IMG/VR virus record: IMGVR_UViG_3300029286_000009 | Span: 62,001 to 126,000 of that record | DNA length: 64,000 nucleotides | DNA from: a virus | Reading direction: 5' to 3' (one strand) | Shown: one piece after another, positions 43,510-51,635 of the stretch | Layout of the letters: each line of letters opens with the position of its first letter | Position numbering within the stretch: position 1 is the first letter of the stretch | Position numbers and translations under genes: made by a program | The notes under the pieces: model-generated | What the model saw: only the letters and a program-made list of their open reading frames with translations | Databases searched by the model: none | Told to the model about the DNA's origin: nothing

Positions 43510-44055
43510 TCAGTGGTGTGACGTCTTAGTCACAAACTCCTGTGTGCCTCTACACACATAGGTCTTATTCGTAATCATATCCATAGCGGCCCACTTCCCA
43601 GGATTATCATCACTCGAGGTGCGATGAAAAACATAGTAACCCATTTTGAGTAGGTTCTGATACGTTTGCCAAAGGTCGTAAACATCATCCATTCTGTCCC
43701 ATGCAGCACACGTATCCTGGTAGAATTTTGCCATTTCGCTGTCTCCGCCGTCTATTCTAGCAACAGCATCCGGGATTATCTGCTCGAGGTCTGATATAAT
43801 TTCATCTATGCAGTCAGCGTTGACATAGGCATCACTCCTATGTATGTCCTTCTTTTCCTCCTCATCGGGCATCAGCATTTCTGCCAACTCCGTCAGGGTT
43901 ATAGAGAAATTGGAACCACCATAGGAAGAACCGTCCCAGAAAAAATCTGACATGCCAACTTTCGCCAAGAACGCTTTTGTTATGATAGGACTTCTGGTCA
44001 CTACTACAAAACTGGAACCCGAAGAGTTGGTTATGAATCCAGGTCTACAAAGCAT
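43510..44055 (-). CDS. TNSSS-family paralogue 15, next to radical-SAM gene
   Basis: 181 residues, the longest member. PGFITNSSGSSFVVVTRSPI: the third Ser is Gly here. The acidic body (DYFW-like SDFFWDGSSYGGSNFS, KKDIHRSDAYVNADCIDE) is not similar to other members; the end KWAAMDMITNKTYVCRGTQE has no P-x-W motif. Only six bases separate it from the upstream radical-SAM gene, so the two are co-expressed. This is the most distant TNSSS copy. Confidence 0.8.
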   Translation of the reverse strand: MLCRPGFITNSSGSSFVVVTRSPIITKAFLAKVGMSDFFWDGSSYGGSNFSITLTELAEMLMPDEEEKKDIHRSDAYVNADCIDEIISDLEQIIPDAVARIDGGDSEMAKFYQDTCAAWDRMDDVYDLWQTYQNLLKMGYYVFHRTSSDDNPGKWAAMDMITNKTYVCRGTQEFVTKTSHH

Positions 44056-44061
44056 TTTTTG

Positions 44062-45126
44062 TTACACAGTCCTTTCTTTTTTCTCACACGGATTGATTGC
44101 TGGTAACACTGCACACCCCCGGCATATCTCTCGGCTAGTACAGTCGGGGCACGCATTTATTACTTTATTGCGGTAATCATCAAATTTGTTTAGCCAAATG
44201 TCACTGAATGTTGTGTCCTCCAATGAGAAGATATCGGTTTTGTTGAAACTGCAGGGAGATACTTTCAGCTCTTCGTCAATGAAGACTGAAAAGCATCCGG
44301 AGTCGCAGGGACCCAAGTTGTCAACAGGCAAATTCTCAATCGGGGTAGATGCTATCAATGATGGAGCAGCACAACTATCAACACCCAGTGCAATTTTACC
44401 TTCGTAAGCACGCAGGGCGGAGACAAAGTTCATCTTTTGTACGAATGTGGGATGCTGCTCCCAATTCCCTCGACCGATAGGCTTGTGCATGAGAAAAATA
44501 CAGCTATAGAGGGGCAACTTTCCTCCTAGCATACCTTTGCCCACTTTCGCCAGCCTGAGTTGTGTAGTCCATGAGTCGATTAAATCATGAGTCAATACTA
44601 CATGTATTGCAGTAGCCACACCGCCTGTCATCAGTTTGAGAATAGCGGGCAGGGGGTTGATACCGGGGTGCATCGATACAGCTACGGCACCACAATACTT
44701 CCTACTTGCCTCAATGATTTCGGGTGTGAGGTCAACACCATTAGTGGTCCATGACGGAACCACCCCCTTGTCCCGTGCGATACGTAGTAGCTCGGGGAAT
44801 TCGGGGTGGTGTTGCGGACTTCCTCCCCCAATAGCTACTTGACAAACCCATGGGGTTAGAGTATCAATGGCGTTACTAAAGTCACTCACAGACATATGTT
44901 GCTTCTTATCCGCTGCACTTTCACGGTAGCAGTAAGCACAATTGAGTGGGCAGTACTTAGTGATATGGATATCTGCCAATTCAGGACCATTAGGGGACCA
45001 CTCGGGGCGCACGTGTTGTTCGTTGCCGTCTGCACCTACCAGAACTGTTTCGTGTCGTTCAAAATACCCTGTTTCCGGGTCAAATTTGGCAATATAATCT
45101 CCATGGTCGTATATCTGTAGGCTCAT
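44062..45126 (-). CDS. Radical SAM enzyme with SPASM-like C-terminal cysteines
   Basis: 354 residues. CPLNCAYC (C59, C63, C66) is the SAM 4Fe-4S motif; GGGSPQHHPEF is the GGxP-type SAM contact. The C-terminal region holds GPCDSGC, VSPCSF and CPDCTSREICRGC, i.e. at least seven more cysteines typical of SPASM/twitch auxiliary Fe-S clusters of peptide-modifying or sactipeptide/anSME-type enzymes. Likely modifies a peptide or protein. TNSSS paralogue 15 follows and the ClpP-like gene precedes it (four-base overlap). Confidence 0.9.
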   Translation of the reverse strand: MSLQIYDHGDYIAKFDPETGYFERHETVLVGADGNEQHVRPEWSPNGPELADIHITKYCPLNCAYCYRESAADKKQHMSVSDFSNAIDTLTPWVCQVAIGGGSPQHHPEFPELLRIARDKGVVPSWTTNGVDLTPEIIEASRKYCGAVAVSMHPGINPLPAILKLMTGGVATAIHVVLTHDLIDSWTTQLRLAKVGKGMLGGKLPLYSCIFLMHKPIGRGNWEQHPTFVQKMNFVSALRAYEGKIALGVDSCAAPSLIASTPIENLPVDNLGPCDSGCFSVFIDEELKVSPCSFNKTDIFSLEDTTFSDIWLNKFDDYRNKVINACPDCTSREICRGCAVLPAINPCEKKERTV

Positions 45127-45833
45127 CGACTTTCCTTTCTTTGATCGGGTTTCTTCTTTGATTTCTTAATCGGTTTAGATTTATCGCCGTAGCCAGAGTA
45201 AACTACTGCTGGAGCCGCTTTCCTGTCTGTAGTAATCACATCTACTACGCCATACGCAAGACACTCTTCTGGAGTAAGCCAAAGGTCTGTGTCTTGTAAA
45301 AGATACTTCCTTATGTCCGCCTCTGTCTTCAAATTAGTATGCTGTGAGTAGTGCCTAATCTGTATCTCATACATAATGTCTTGCCCACGCCGTGTAGCTA
45401 CCAATTGGGGGTAGTTCCCATAGTCGAATCCGCTAAAGTTATGGCTTAGAAATTGTGTACGAGGCGTACATATTCTGTGTCCCTTCTCTCCCGCCATCAT
45501 AACTATGAATCCGCCTGATGCACAAATACCATTTGCAAAAGTGTGCACAGGAATAGTAGACCAATCCATAAAGTCAACAATACCCAATGTGGCGGCGGCA
45601 TCTCCGCCGTAGGAGTTTATAATCATGTTGATTTCGTCAAAAGTTTCCCACTGGGCATTCCACTTCACGATCTTTTCGACAAAGTCGTGATAGTTTTCGT
45701 GGTCGATCTCGTCAATGAGAAGAAATATTCCCTGTTCTTCTAAAGTTGTCAGTTTCTTTTCTTCCGGCATACTGCCTGTTAGCACGTGCCCAACATGTGT
45801 TCCCTTTAAGATTGGTATCATTCTTGGAGCCAT
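45123..45833 (-). CDS. ClpP-like serine protease
   Basis: 236 residues. INSYGGDAAATLGIVDFM, then GICASGGF with nucleophile Ser106, FLSHNF with His131, and DTDLWLTPEECLAYGVVD with Asp183 supply a complete ClpP-type triad in order. An N-terminal ~30 residues and a basic Lys-rich C-terminus extend the core. The window also encodes a ClpA-like unfoldase with an IGF docking motif (23381), so a phage Clp protease is possible; phage ClpP-like proteins can also serve in capsid maturation. Confidence 0.9.
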   Translation of the reverse strand: MAPRMIPILKGTHVGHVLTGSMPEEKKLTTLEEQGIFLLIDEIDHENYHDFVEKIVKWNAQWETFDEINMIINSYGGDAAATLGIVDFMDWSTIPVHTFANGICASGGFIVMMAGEKGHRICTPRTQFLSHNFSGFDYGNYPQLVATRRGQDIMYEIQIRHYSQHTNLKTEADIRKYLLQDTDLWLTPEECLAYGVVDVITTDRKAAPAVVYSGYGDKSKPIKKSKKKPDQRKESR

Positions 45834-46225
45834 TGGTCAACGGGTCCCTTTCCTCCCCATATATGTCCACAGGTTAGGCAAACAAACTCTATAGGTGTAT
45901 TGAGCTTCTCGAATATTCTTGTCGTTCTACAATTAGCCCTGTGTGGACTCTCTCCACACCGTAATTGAGTCCATGACCTTATCATACTGAATACTACTGA
46001 GAACTCAATATACCAACTATTACAGCTAGGACAGACGAGTAATTCTCCCTTGAGTTTTTTATTTTCGAATTCGATTTGTGCAATTTTGGCTTTTACGTCT
46101 CCTATAGCACATTCCAGGGTATTGAATTTCTGATGGACATGATAATTTTCCAGTACATTTAGTGCTCGATTGAGCTCTGTGATTGAGGCTTCATTATTCA
46201 TTATCTCTAAAGCATTTAGTGACAT
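45818..46225 (-). CDS. Coiled-coil protein with C-terminal zinc ribbon
   Basis: 135 residues. The N-terminal half is a coiled coil (KIAQIEFENKKLKGEL); the C-terminal half has LVCPSCNSWYIEF, CGESPHRANC and FVCLTCGHIWGG, enough for two zinc sites. Overlaps ClpP by 16 bases. Unknown. Confidence 0.7.
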   Translation of the reverse strand: MSLNALEIMNNEASITELNRALNVLENYHVHQKFNTLECAIGDVKAKIAQIEFENKKLKGELLVCPSCNSWYIEFSVVFSMIRSWTQLRCGESPHRANCRTTRIFEKLNTPIEFVCLTCGHIWGGKGPVDQWLQE

Positions 46226-46488
46226 GGGTCATCTACCTCCGTGTGTAAAGCTAGTGTGTCATAGATATCAGACATCTCTGTTCGTTCCTCTGCAGATGTG
46301 GGTTCCTCCATGAATCCTGCCACTAGTTCGTTAGGTATCCAATCTAGCAGGTTATCTAAGCATAAGTCTTCTACAGACATCTGCTTATTTGTATAAGATA
46401 TTATACGGCGGTAAACCTGTTGCATCTGTAGATGGACGAAGCGTCGGATTAGGTCCCGACGCTTCTCACCTTGTATTATCCAAGGCAT
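46216..46488 (-). CDS. Hypothetical helical protein
   Basis: 90 residues. IQGEKRRDLIRRFVHLQMQQ, then an acidic C-terminal part (EEPTSAEERTEMSD). No domain recognised. It overlaps the gene on each side (10 bases and one base). Confidence 0.65.
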   Translation of the reverse strand: MPWIIQGEKRRDLIRRFVHLQMQQVYRRIISYTNKQMSVEDLCLDNLLDWIPNELVAGFMEEPTSAEERTEMSDIYDTLALHTEVDDPCH

Positions 46489-46943
46489 TATTTTATTTCT
46501 GTATCGTTGGGTAGATTGATGTTAATATTGATAGCGATGTGCGGACGCGGGACACTTTCTAGTCTGGTTGCTATTAATCCAGTTTGGTAAGCAGTCGGAT
46601 CCCGTAATGACTCAGCTTCTTCCTCTAGTTCAGTTACTTCTTGCGGAGCCAGCGCACGCTGTGCTCGCTGATCAGCTGTATAATCAGCGGGACAGTTTGT
46701 GGGTGGGTAGTAGAGGGTAGCTAGAGTGAGTTCTTTGGAAGCTGGGATTGTAACTTCGATGGAAGCATTGTAATAGTGGGGTGCAATTTCGGACATTTGA
46801 TCGCGCAGAAATTTAGCCACATGTGCGTTACTTATCCACGTACCAGACAGTTTAATAGTGTTAGCAATGTCTACCGAAGTAAACAGTTTTTCATTTTGGA
46901 CGAAGTAGTTTATAACCTCTAGTAATAATGTATTATTAGGCAT
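46488..46943 (-). CDS. Winged-helix-like hypothetical protein
   Basis: 151 residues. The N-terminal LEVINYFVQNEKLFTSVDIA and WISNAHVAKFLRDQM looks like a helix-turn-helix domain; the C-terminal half is Pro/Ala/Glu-rich with a final beta segment HIAININI. May bind DNA. Uncertain. Confidence 0.6.
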   Translation of the reverse strand: MPNNTLLLEVINYFVQNEKLFTSVDIANTIKLSGTWISNAHVAKFLRDQMSEIAPHYYNASIEVTIPASKELTLATLYYPPTNCPADYTADQRAQRALAPQEVTELEEEAESLRDPTAYQTGLIATRLESVPRPHIAINININLPNDTEIK

Positions 46944-46973
46944 GTTTCTCCTTTTTGTTTAAGGTGTAGTTAT

Positions 46974-47891
46974 TCATAAAGCAAGTTTTATACGTCCGTA
47001 ATCCCCCAAGTAATCATCTTTGTCATCGTAATCAAAGTCATCTGTATAGTCAGAAGAATCATTGCTTTTTCGTCTACGGTCTAGGGGTGTTTCGTCGTGC
47101 TCATTATAGTATTGGCGTCCGATAGTGTCTTCTTCTCGTTCCCACCATGGGTCTCTATTGCTCTTGCGTATGCCACTCCACTTACCTGGAGCAGACCATG
47201 TAGCTGCCCCGCTTAAGGTGCGTGGCTCAGGAGTGTGAGTAAACTTTGTTTCAGAAAATGCATCAAAGAACGATTTCAATTTTCTGAGTTGCCCAGCTAA
47301 TTCTAGCATGGATGCACAGCACTTGTTGGTGTGCTGGAAGTGGTAGCCTATACCCATATTGAACGCGGACGTTTGCATAGGCTCCATATAACTGATATCA
47401 GAGAAGGAACCTAAGCTAAGCTTGAACTCGGCTGCTTTCAAAGCGTCTACAAAGTCAGTGTTAGTATCGTAATCATACAGAACTACATCAGAGCCTTTTC
47501 TATCAAGCCCAACTATCCAATTGTAGTCCTTGCCACAGTAGTCTACGAATTCCTCTGCAGTAGAGGAGCACCGCTCTTCATCAGTGGTAAAGAGTAAATC
47601 CATTTCTAAACCAAATTGTTTCAGAAGGTGTGTCATAGTGAATACCCCTAGGCGGTCATCAAGAGCGGGACTGAATACCATAATATCATCAGGAGTGCTG
47701 AAGGAGTCAAAGCTTGAGGACTCGGAGACCACATCCATGTGGGCCACTGCGAGTACCGTTGCACCAGAGGTCTCTCTGTAGAGAAAATGTTCACGGTTTT
47801 CGAGGTCTGGAATTACACTAAGTAAGAACCGCCTAACTTTCTTTTCTTTCATAGTGCATAGTTTACGTAGAGCGGCGATATCAACTTTCAT
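46974..47891 (-). CDS. Zinc metallopeptidase-like protein (M20/M28/M42 superfamily)
   Basis: 305 residues from the ATG at 47891. AHMDVV (H51-x-D53), ALDDRLGV (D79), TTDEERCS (E105/E106) and a later GLDRKGSD (D130) give the co-catalytic metal ligands and general base of MH-clan exopeptidases; YHFQHTN may supply the last His. The tail (~240-305) is low-complexity with WWEREE and Asp-rich runs. Start and upstream stop overlap as ATGA. Confidence 0.78.
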   Translation of the reverse strand: MKVDIAALRKLCTMKEKKVRRFLLSVIPDLENREHFLYRETSGATVLAVAHMDVVSESSSFDSFSTPDDIMVFSPALDDRLGVFTMTHLLKQFGLEMDLLFTTDEERCSSTAEEFVDYCGKDYNWIVGLDRKGSDVVLYDYDTNTDFVDALKAAEFKLSLGSFSDISYMEPMQTSAFNMGIGYHFQHTNKCCASMLELAGQLRKLKSFFDAFSETKFTHTPEPRTLSGAATWSAPGKWSGIRKSNRDPWWEREEDTIGRQYYNEHDETPLDRRRKSNDSSDYTDDFDYDDKDDYLGDYGRIKLAL

Positions 47892-49216
47892 GCTACTTTC
47901 TCTCTTTCGGCCCGACACACGGAACAATCATCATGACCATCATTTTTGGAAACTACCCCACATTTAACGCAAATTGTGTACTCTTGATCAAGACAAACCG
48001 GGCACACGTAGTAACCTTTGCCAACTTTAGTCAAGACACCTGCGAGGCAACCTTTGCCACATGCGTCACACTGTAGAGCATGCCCCTCACAGCACTCACC
48101 ACAAAGCCATAGTTCTTCACGATCTTTGCCCATAACGGGGACTAAACGATCTACATCATCCCAGCCACTACAGAAATCGCAGTGTGTGGCGAACCCATCA
48201 AAGCAACTGTGGCACCAAACTTCGCCCTTAACAGTGTGGCAATTCTCTCTGTCAGCATAACCGGGGCATCGTTGGCATTTGGTGAATCTTTGGGTAAAGC
48301 AATCTTCGCAGAATGGGTCCTCAGATTCCTCGTGCTCATAATAGGCGTCGTTCTCCCGAATCAGCCTCCCGCATTCATAGCACGCAATCTGCCCATCTTC
48401 GCACTCTCCACATACAATTATGTCGTCGCCGTGCCATACAGCAGTATGTGGATGACTACGTCCACATTTGGTGCACGTAATGCGATACTTAAAATCTACA
48501 GCTTCGCAATCAGACACTTCCTGTGCTCCTACTATATACCCACGCCCATTGTTTATCCACAGGGCACCTTCGATGTCATCCATGTAGGACACATCAACGT
48601 TACGGTAGTATGAGCGGTTGAATATGTCAGAAAATATTCTGGCAAACGATACAATGTTCAGGTGTTCCCCCGAGCCACTGTAGACGTTGAATATAACGTG
48701 TGCTTCTTCAATAAATTTTGGATCATTGTATGGAATGCACCAAGCACGTGCCTTGGGATCATTGTTAGCTCCGTGTATTAGGAGGGCTTTGCCACCTAGT
48801 TTAGATATAATATAACGTGCCGCAGATCGGCAAGTCCAAAAACATGAGTCATGGTCACCATAGTCGCCTGGTTTCCAATCGAAATCAGATGTAACTATCA
48901 ATTGGTTATTCGAAACAGTTATACAAGATTCACGAGCAACCTTGCCTACTTTAGAAAGGAGATCGTTGGATGCTTTGTACCCATTTTTCTTTAATACTTT
49001 AGCAAATCGCTTGGGCCAGTTACCCAGCTTATTGGTCCACTCAGAGCCAATCTCGGTCATCATGCAGTATAGGACATTTCTGGTAGGAGTACATTCTTCT
49101 GACCCCCTAAGAACATCTATAATAGTTTCAATTGCACAATTGGATATTTCTTTAATTGACTTAATTGGGTATTTTCCGTCTTCAAACAAAAGTGCTCTCC
49201 TATTTTGATAGCTCAA
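47888..49216 (-). CDS. Cysteine-rich zinc-finger protein
   Basis: 442 residues. The N-terminal 220 residues have no motif I recognise. The C-terminal half is packed with CxxC pairs (CTKCGR, CGECEDGQIACYECGR, CEDCF, CQRCPG, CHSCF, CDFCSGW, CGECCEG, CDACGKGC, CPVCLD, CVKCGV, CSVCR), about ten zinc-binding half-sites in a LIM/rubredoxin-like series. May be a scaffold binding several partners. It precedes the peptidase gene by ATGA overlap. Confidence 0.8.
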   Translation of the reverse strand: MSYQNRRALLFEDGKYPIKSIKEISNCAIETIIDVLRGSEECTPTRNVLYCMMTEIGSEWTNKLGNWPKRFAKVLKKNGYKASNDLLSKVGKVARESCITVSNNQLIVTSDFDWKPGDYGDHDSCFWTCRSAARYIISKLGGKALLIHGANNDPKARAWCIPYNDPKFIEEAHVIFNVYSGSGEHLNIVSFARIFSDIFNRSYYRNVDVSYMDDIEGALWINNGRGYIVGAQEVSDCEAVDFKYRITCTKCGRSHPHTAVWHGDDIIVCGECEDGQIACYECGRLIRENDAYYEHEESEDPFCEDCFTQRFTKCQRCPGYADRENCHTVKGEVWCHSCFDGFATHCDFCSGWDDVDRLVPVMGKDREELWLCGECCEGHALQCDACGKGCLAGVLTKVGKGYYVCPVCLDQEYTICVKCGVVSKNDGHDDCSVCRAEREKVA

Positions 49217-50057
49217 TCAAGTGTGTAATTGTACATTGTTCAAGAGAATATACAATAAACTCATCGTTTCTCAACCCAGTTTTACTGGCGTAGGCTGCAA
49301 GGCTGTCATACCCGCCGGGCGGCCCTCCCGCACAAGAGCCAGAAATTTCATAAACTTTTCCCATTGCGAATGTTATTCGTAGAAGGAACACGTTGTCAAA
49401 TTTATTCTGGCGTCCCGACCAATAGCCAGTACTATAATTGAGAGATTTTGTAGAGCTGTTAGCTCCATAAATTCCATTGCCAAACATACGCCCAGCAATC
49501 GTGTAGTTATCTCCGCTAGACAGGGGCGGGATAATAAGTCCCCCGAGAATAATTGATAGCAGGTTTCCATTTTGTGTACCATGGAATAGTTGCATTAGAT
49601 TACCGCGTTGTTTTCCTCTTGCTTCGAATCTTTCTCGTTCAGGTCCAATCTTTACTTCATAAATCGACCTCACTTTCCAGGCATCCAAATCACGATGTCT
49701 TCGTGATGTTTCGATAGCTTTTACTATTCTATTGTAAACTTTAGGGTCTTCTATAACAATTATATCCGTGTCCAGTTGGTTAAACTCTTCTGTGTCAGTG
49801 TTGTTATTAATCCCCAGCTTAGTTGCCGTGGCTAGCTGGTCTAGCAAGTCGTATTTCTCGACTAACTTGTTATCCGAGTCAATAATATCTTCGGCACGTA
49901 TCTTCCGCCCAAATTTGTGGGGGATAAGACTGAAGAACAAATTGTTAGCGATATTGACTTCATTACCACCTTTATCCAAGTTCAGTTTGATGGTGTCAAG
50001 AGCTTCTCTAGCACGCAGAATGTGCAGCTCCGTGACGGGTCCTAGGGCTGTTTCCAT
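49200..50057 (-). CDS. PARP catalytic (ART) domain with most of its regulatory helical domain
   Basis: 285 residues. LFHGTQNGNLLSIILGGLII (His159), GNGIYGANSSTKSLNYS (Tyr197) and NDEFIVY (Glu266) make the H-Y-E triad of poly(ADP-ribose) polymerases, so it should transfer ADP-ribose. The N-terminal NNLFFSLIPHKFG matches the SNRFYTLIPHDFG of the PARP regulatory helical domain. The ATG has no ribosome site. Eighteen in-frame codons upstream is the TAA that ends the WGR gene, so both parts appear to be one gene split by a stop. Confidence 0.9.
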   Translation of the reverse strand: METALGPVTELHILRAREALDTIKLNLDKGGNEVNIANNLFFSLIPHKFGRKIRAEDIIDSDNKLVEKYDLLDQLATATKLGINNNTDTEEFNQLDTDIIVIEDPKVYNRIVKAIETSRRHRDLDAWKVRSIYEVKIGPERERFEARGKQRGNLMQLFHGTQNGNLLSIILGGLIIPPLSSGDNYTIAGRMFGNGIYGANSSTKSLNYSTGYWSGRQNKFDNVFLLRITFAMGKVYEISGSCAGGPPGGYDSLAAYASKTGLRNDEFIVYSLEQCTITHLIELSK

Positions 50058-50111
50058 GCCGCTACTGGTGAAGGAAATAGCTGTGTTAGACTTAATCTTA
50101 TGTATGTTCTC

Positions 50112-50567
50112 TTATGCAAACTGGCGCAGCAATCGCAGAACGCGGGGGTCATATCTACTACCCACCTTTTCAATGAGGTCTCTGGGCGGGAGAACTGAGA
50201 TTTGATTTACTTTGCTTCTAATATTAAGAGAGCCAACGGTAGGACATAAGATTTCAACTATCTCGTATTTGGAAGTTCCTCCTGACTTACCACGCTGTTT
50301 CTGCCTTACAATTTCATTGTAAGTATGTCGGGCGGAGCCTTCATCGTGCCATGGTCCGCGCTCTTCGTATACGCTAGAACCTCCAATTCTACCGTAGTTA
50401 GTAAAAACACGATAGCGTTTGGTAGTTGGGTCTTCTTGTAATTCTACCATGTAAAACTTGTTAGAGTTAATATTGATATTCCCGCAAGAGAGTAAGGTAT
50501 ATTCAATTGTATTTGTGAACGGATGTGCATCCGGACCAGAAACCTTGGTTACGTTAGTGCCCAACAA
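50112..50567 (-). CDS. WGR-domain protein, N-terminal part of a split PARP
   Basis: 151 residues from a TTG (GGAGG nearby). KFYMVELQED, RVFTNYGRIGG, and ARHTYNEIVRQKQRGKSGGT match the WGR domain that senses DNA ends in PARPs. The C-terminal LPPRDLIEKVGSRYDPRVLR aligns with the first helix of the PARP regulatory domain, which then continues beyond the TAA (50114-50112) in the next gene. In the upstream neighbour this gene follows a deaminase gene closely. The stop separates a single domain, not two. Confidence 0.85.
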   Translation of the reverse strand: MLGTNVTKVSGPDAHPFTNTIEYTLLSCGNININSNKFYMVELQEDPTTKRYRVFTNYGRIGGSSVYEERGPWHDEGSARHTYNEIVRQKQRGKSGGTSKYEIVEILCPTVGSLNIRSKVNQISVLPPRDLIEKVGSRYDPRVLRLLRQFA

Positions 50568-50579
50568 TTCCCTCCGCTG

Positions 50580-50960
50580 TTATTTGAGTTTCTCTTTTAT
50601 GATTTGTCCATTAGAGATGTATAGCATGTTAGCGATTCGGTGATGCTCCAGAAGCCGGATGCATTCACTACACGGACGGGAATTGAGCAAGTCGCCTGTT
50701 CGATTTATTCGAACGGAAACGATGCTAGTACCATCTTTGTCTATACCTTCGGCTAAACGGACACACATAAACTCTGCATGTTGGTAAGGATACTTGTAGA
50801 AAGGAAGAGCCTTTGGATGAGTTTTCTTTTGATTAAAGCCAACACTAATTATGTTTCTTCTCTTGTAGAGGATCGCACCATGCCGCTGTTTGTAGGTGCT
50901 ATTATACGCAACCTCTGCAGCAAGGTGCAATGCTCTTATGTCATGTTCGGTAATACCAAT
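50580..50960 (-). CDS. Cytidine/dCMP deaminase-like protein with probable ATT start
   Basis: 126 residues from ATT (50960). Zinc deaminase motifs YQHAEFMC (H-A-E) and SRPCSEC (PC-x-x-C) are present with RHGAILYKRRNIISVGFN strand. ATG/GTG starts are lacking; the best start by spacing is ATT, with AGGAGG six bases upstream, and it keeps the first helix (TEHDIRALHLAAEVA) that family members need. A TTG start at 50930 would remove that helix and has no ribosome site. Provides dUMP or deaminates other nucleotides. Confidence 0.82.
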   Translation of the reverse strand: MGITEHDIRALHLAAEVAYNSTYKQRHGAILYKRRNIISVGFNQKKTHPKALPFYKYPYQHAEFMCVRLAEGIDKDGTSIVSVRINRTGDLLNSRPCSECIRLLEHHRIANMLYISNGQIIKEKLK

Positions 50961-50970
50961 AAGCTCCCTC

Positions 50971-51363
50971 CTATACCAACCCTGTTAACTCATCCAGATC
51001 CTCTCCACTAGCTCCGCAGACTGGGCATGTGCTTTGGTCGCATCTTCCTCGCACAAAAAATTCAGCGAGGCACTCCCGACATGAGCACTCCTGACGAGCT
51101 ATCTCCTCTGTTCCCTTGTTCTCTTTCATGTGTTTAAACATTTCAATCTGCTTCAGCCGTTTCTTTGCTTGTGGCTTAGTGGGATAGCACCCGAGTCGCT
51201 TACCGGATTCAGAATAGATACACCACTGGTTACCGGACTTGACAATGACTGCTTGTTCAGTCATTAGATCAAACTCAAGGATATCTGCACATTCCGGGTA
51301 TATATCTATTAGTGCGTCCCACAGGTTAGTAATTTCTGAGTACTCCTCCCGCATGTCCATCAT
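50971..51363 (-). CDS. Hypothetical protein with C-terminal zinc ribbon
   Basis: 130 residues from the ATG at 51363 (GGAGG six bases upstream). AVIVKSGNQWCIYSESGKRL and TKPQAKKRLKQIEMFKHM is a module I know from small phage proteins; the C-terminal CSCREC...CPVCGA forms a zinc site. The ribosome site of the deaminase overlaps its stop. Confidence 0.72.
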   Translation of the reverse strand: MMDMREEYSEITNLWDALIDIYPECADILEFDLMTEQAVIVKSGNQWCIYSESGKRLGCYPTKPQAKKRLKQIEMFKHMKENKGTEEIARQECSCRECLAEFFVRGRCDQSTCPVCGASGEDLDELTGLV

Positions 51364-51635
51364 AAATAACCTCCGATTTTTAATTCTTCTACTATCAATT
51401 TCCCTAGGTCTTTTCCACAGTAGTCGCACTGTTCAAACCCAGTAACAATTTCAAAGGTACCCATTCGTCGGTCCACAGAGACAGTGATTAGGTCAGATAC
51501 CTCTCCTCTGCCGCGTATATAACCCCTACCTCGGCATTGTACGCAAGAAGAGTTTTCCGACCAACCTTCTCCGGTACCATAACACTTACCACATCCCACA
51601 TAACATTCGTGTCCTACATCAACTGTAATTTTCAC
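51360..51635 (-). CDS. DnaJ-type zinc-finger small protein
   Basis: 91 residues. CYVGCGKCYGTGEGWSENSS and CVQCRGRGYI carry the CxxCxGxG half-sites; EQCDYCGKDL adds a third Cys pair. Similar in kind to the protein at 27447. ATGA overlap with the gene downstream; one-base overlap with the DHH gene upstream. Confidence 0.75.
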   Translation of the reverse strand: MKITVDVGHECYVGCGKCYGTGEGWSENSSCVQCRGRGYIRGRGEVSDLITVSVDRRMGTFEIVTGFEQCDYCGKDLGKLIVEELKIGGYL

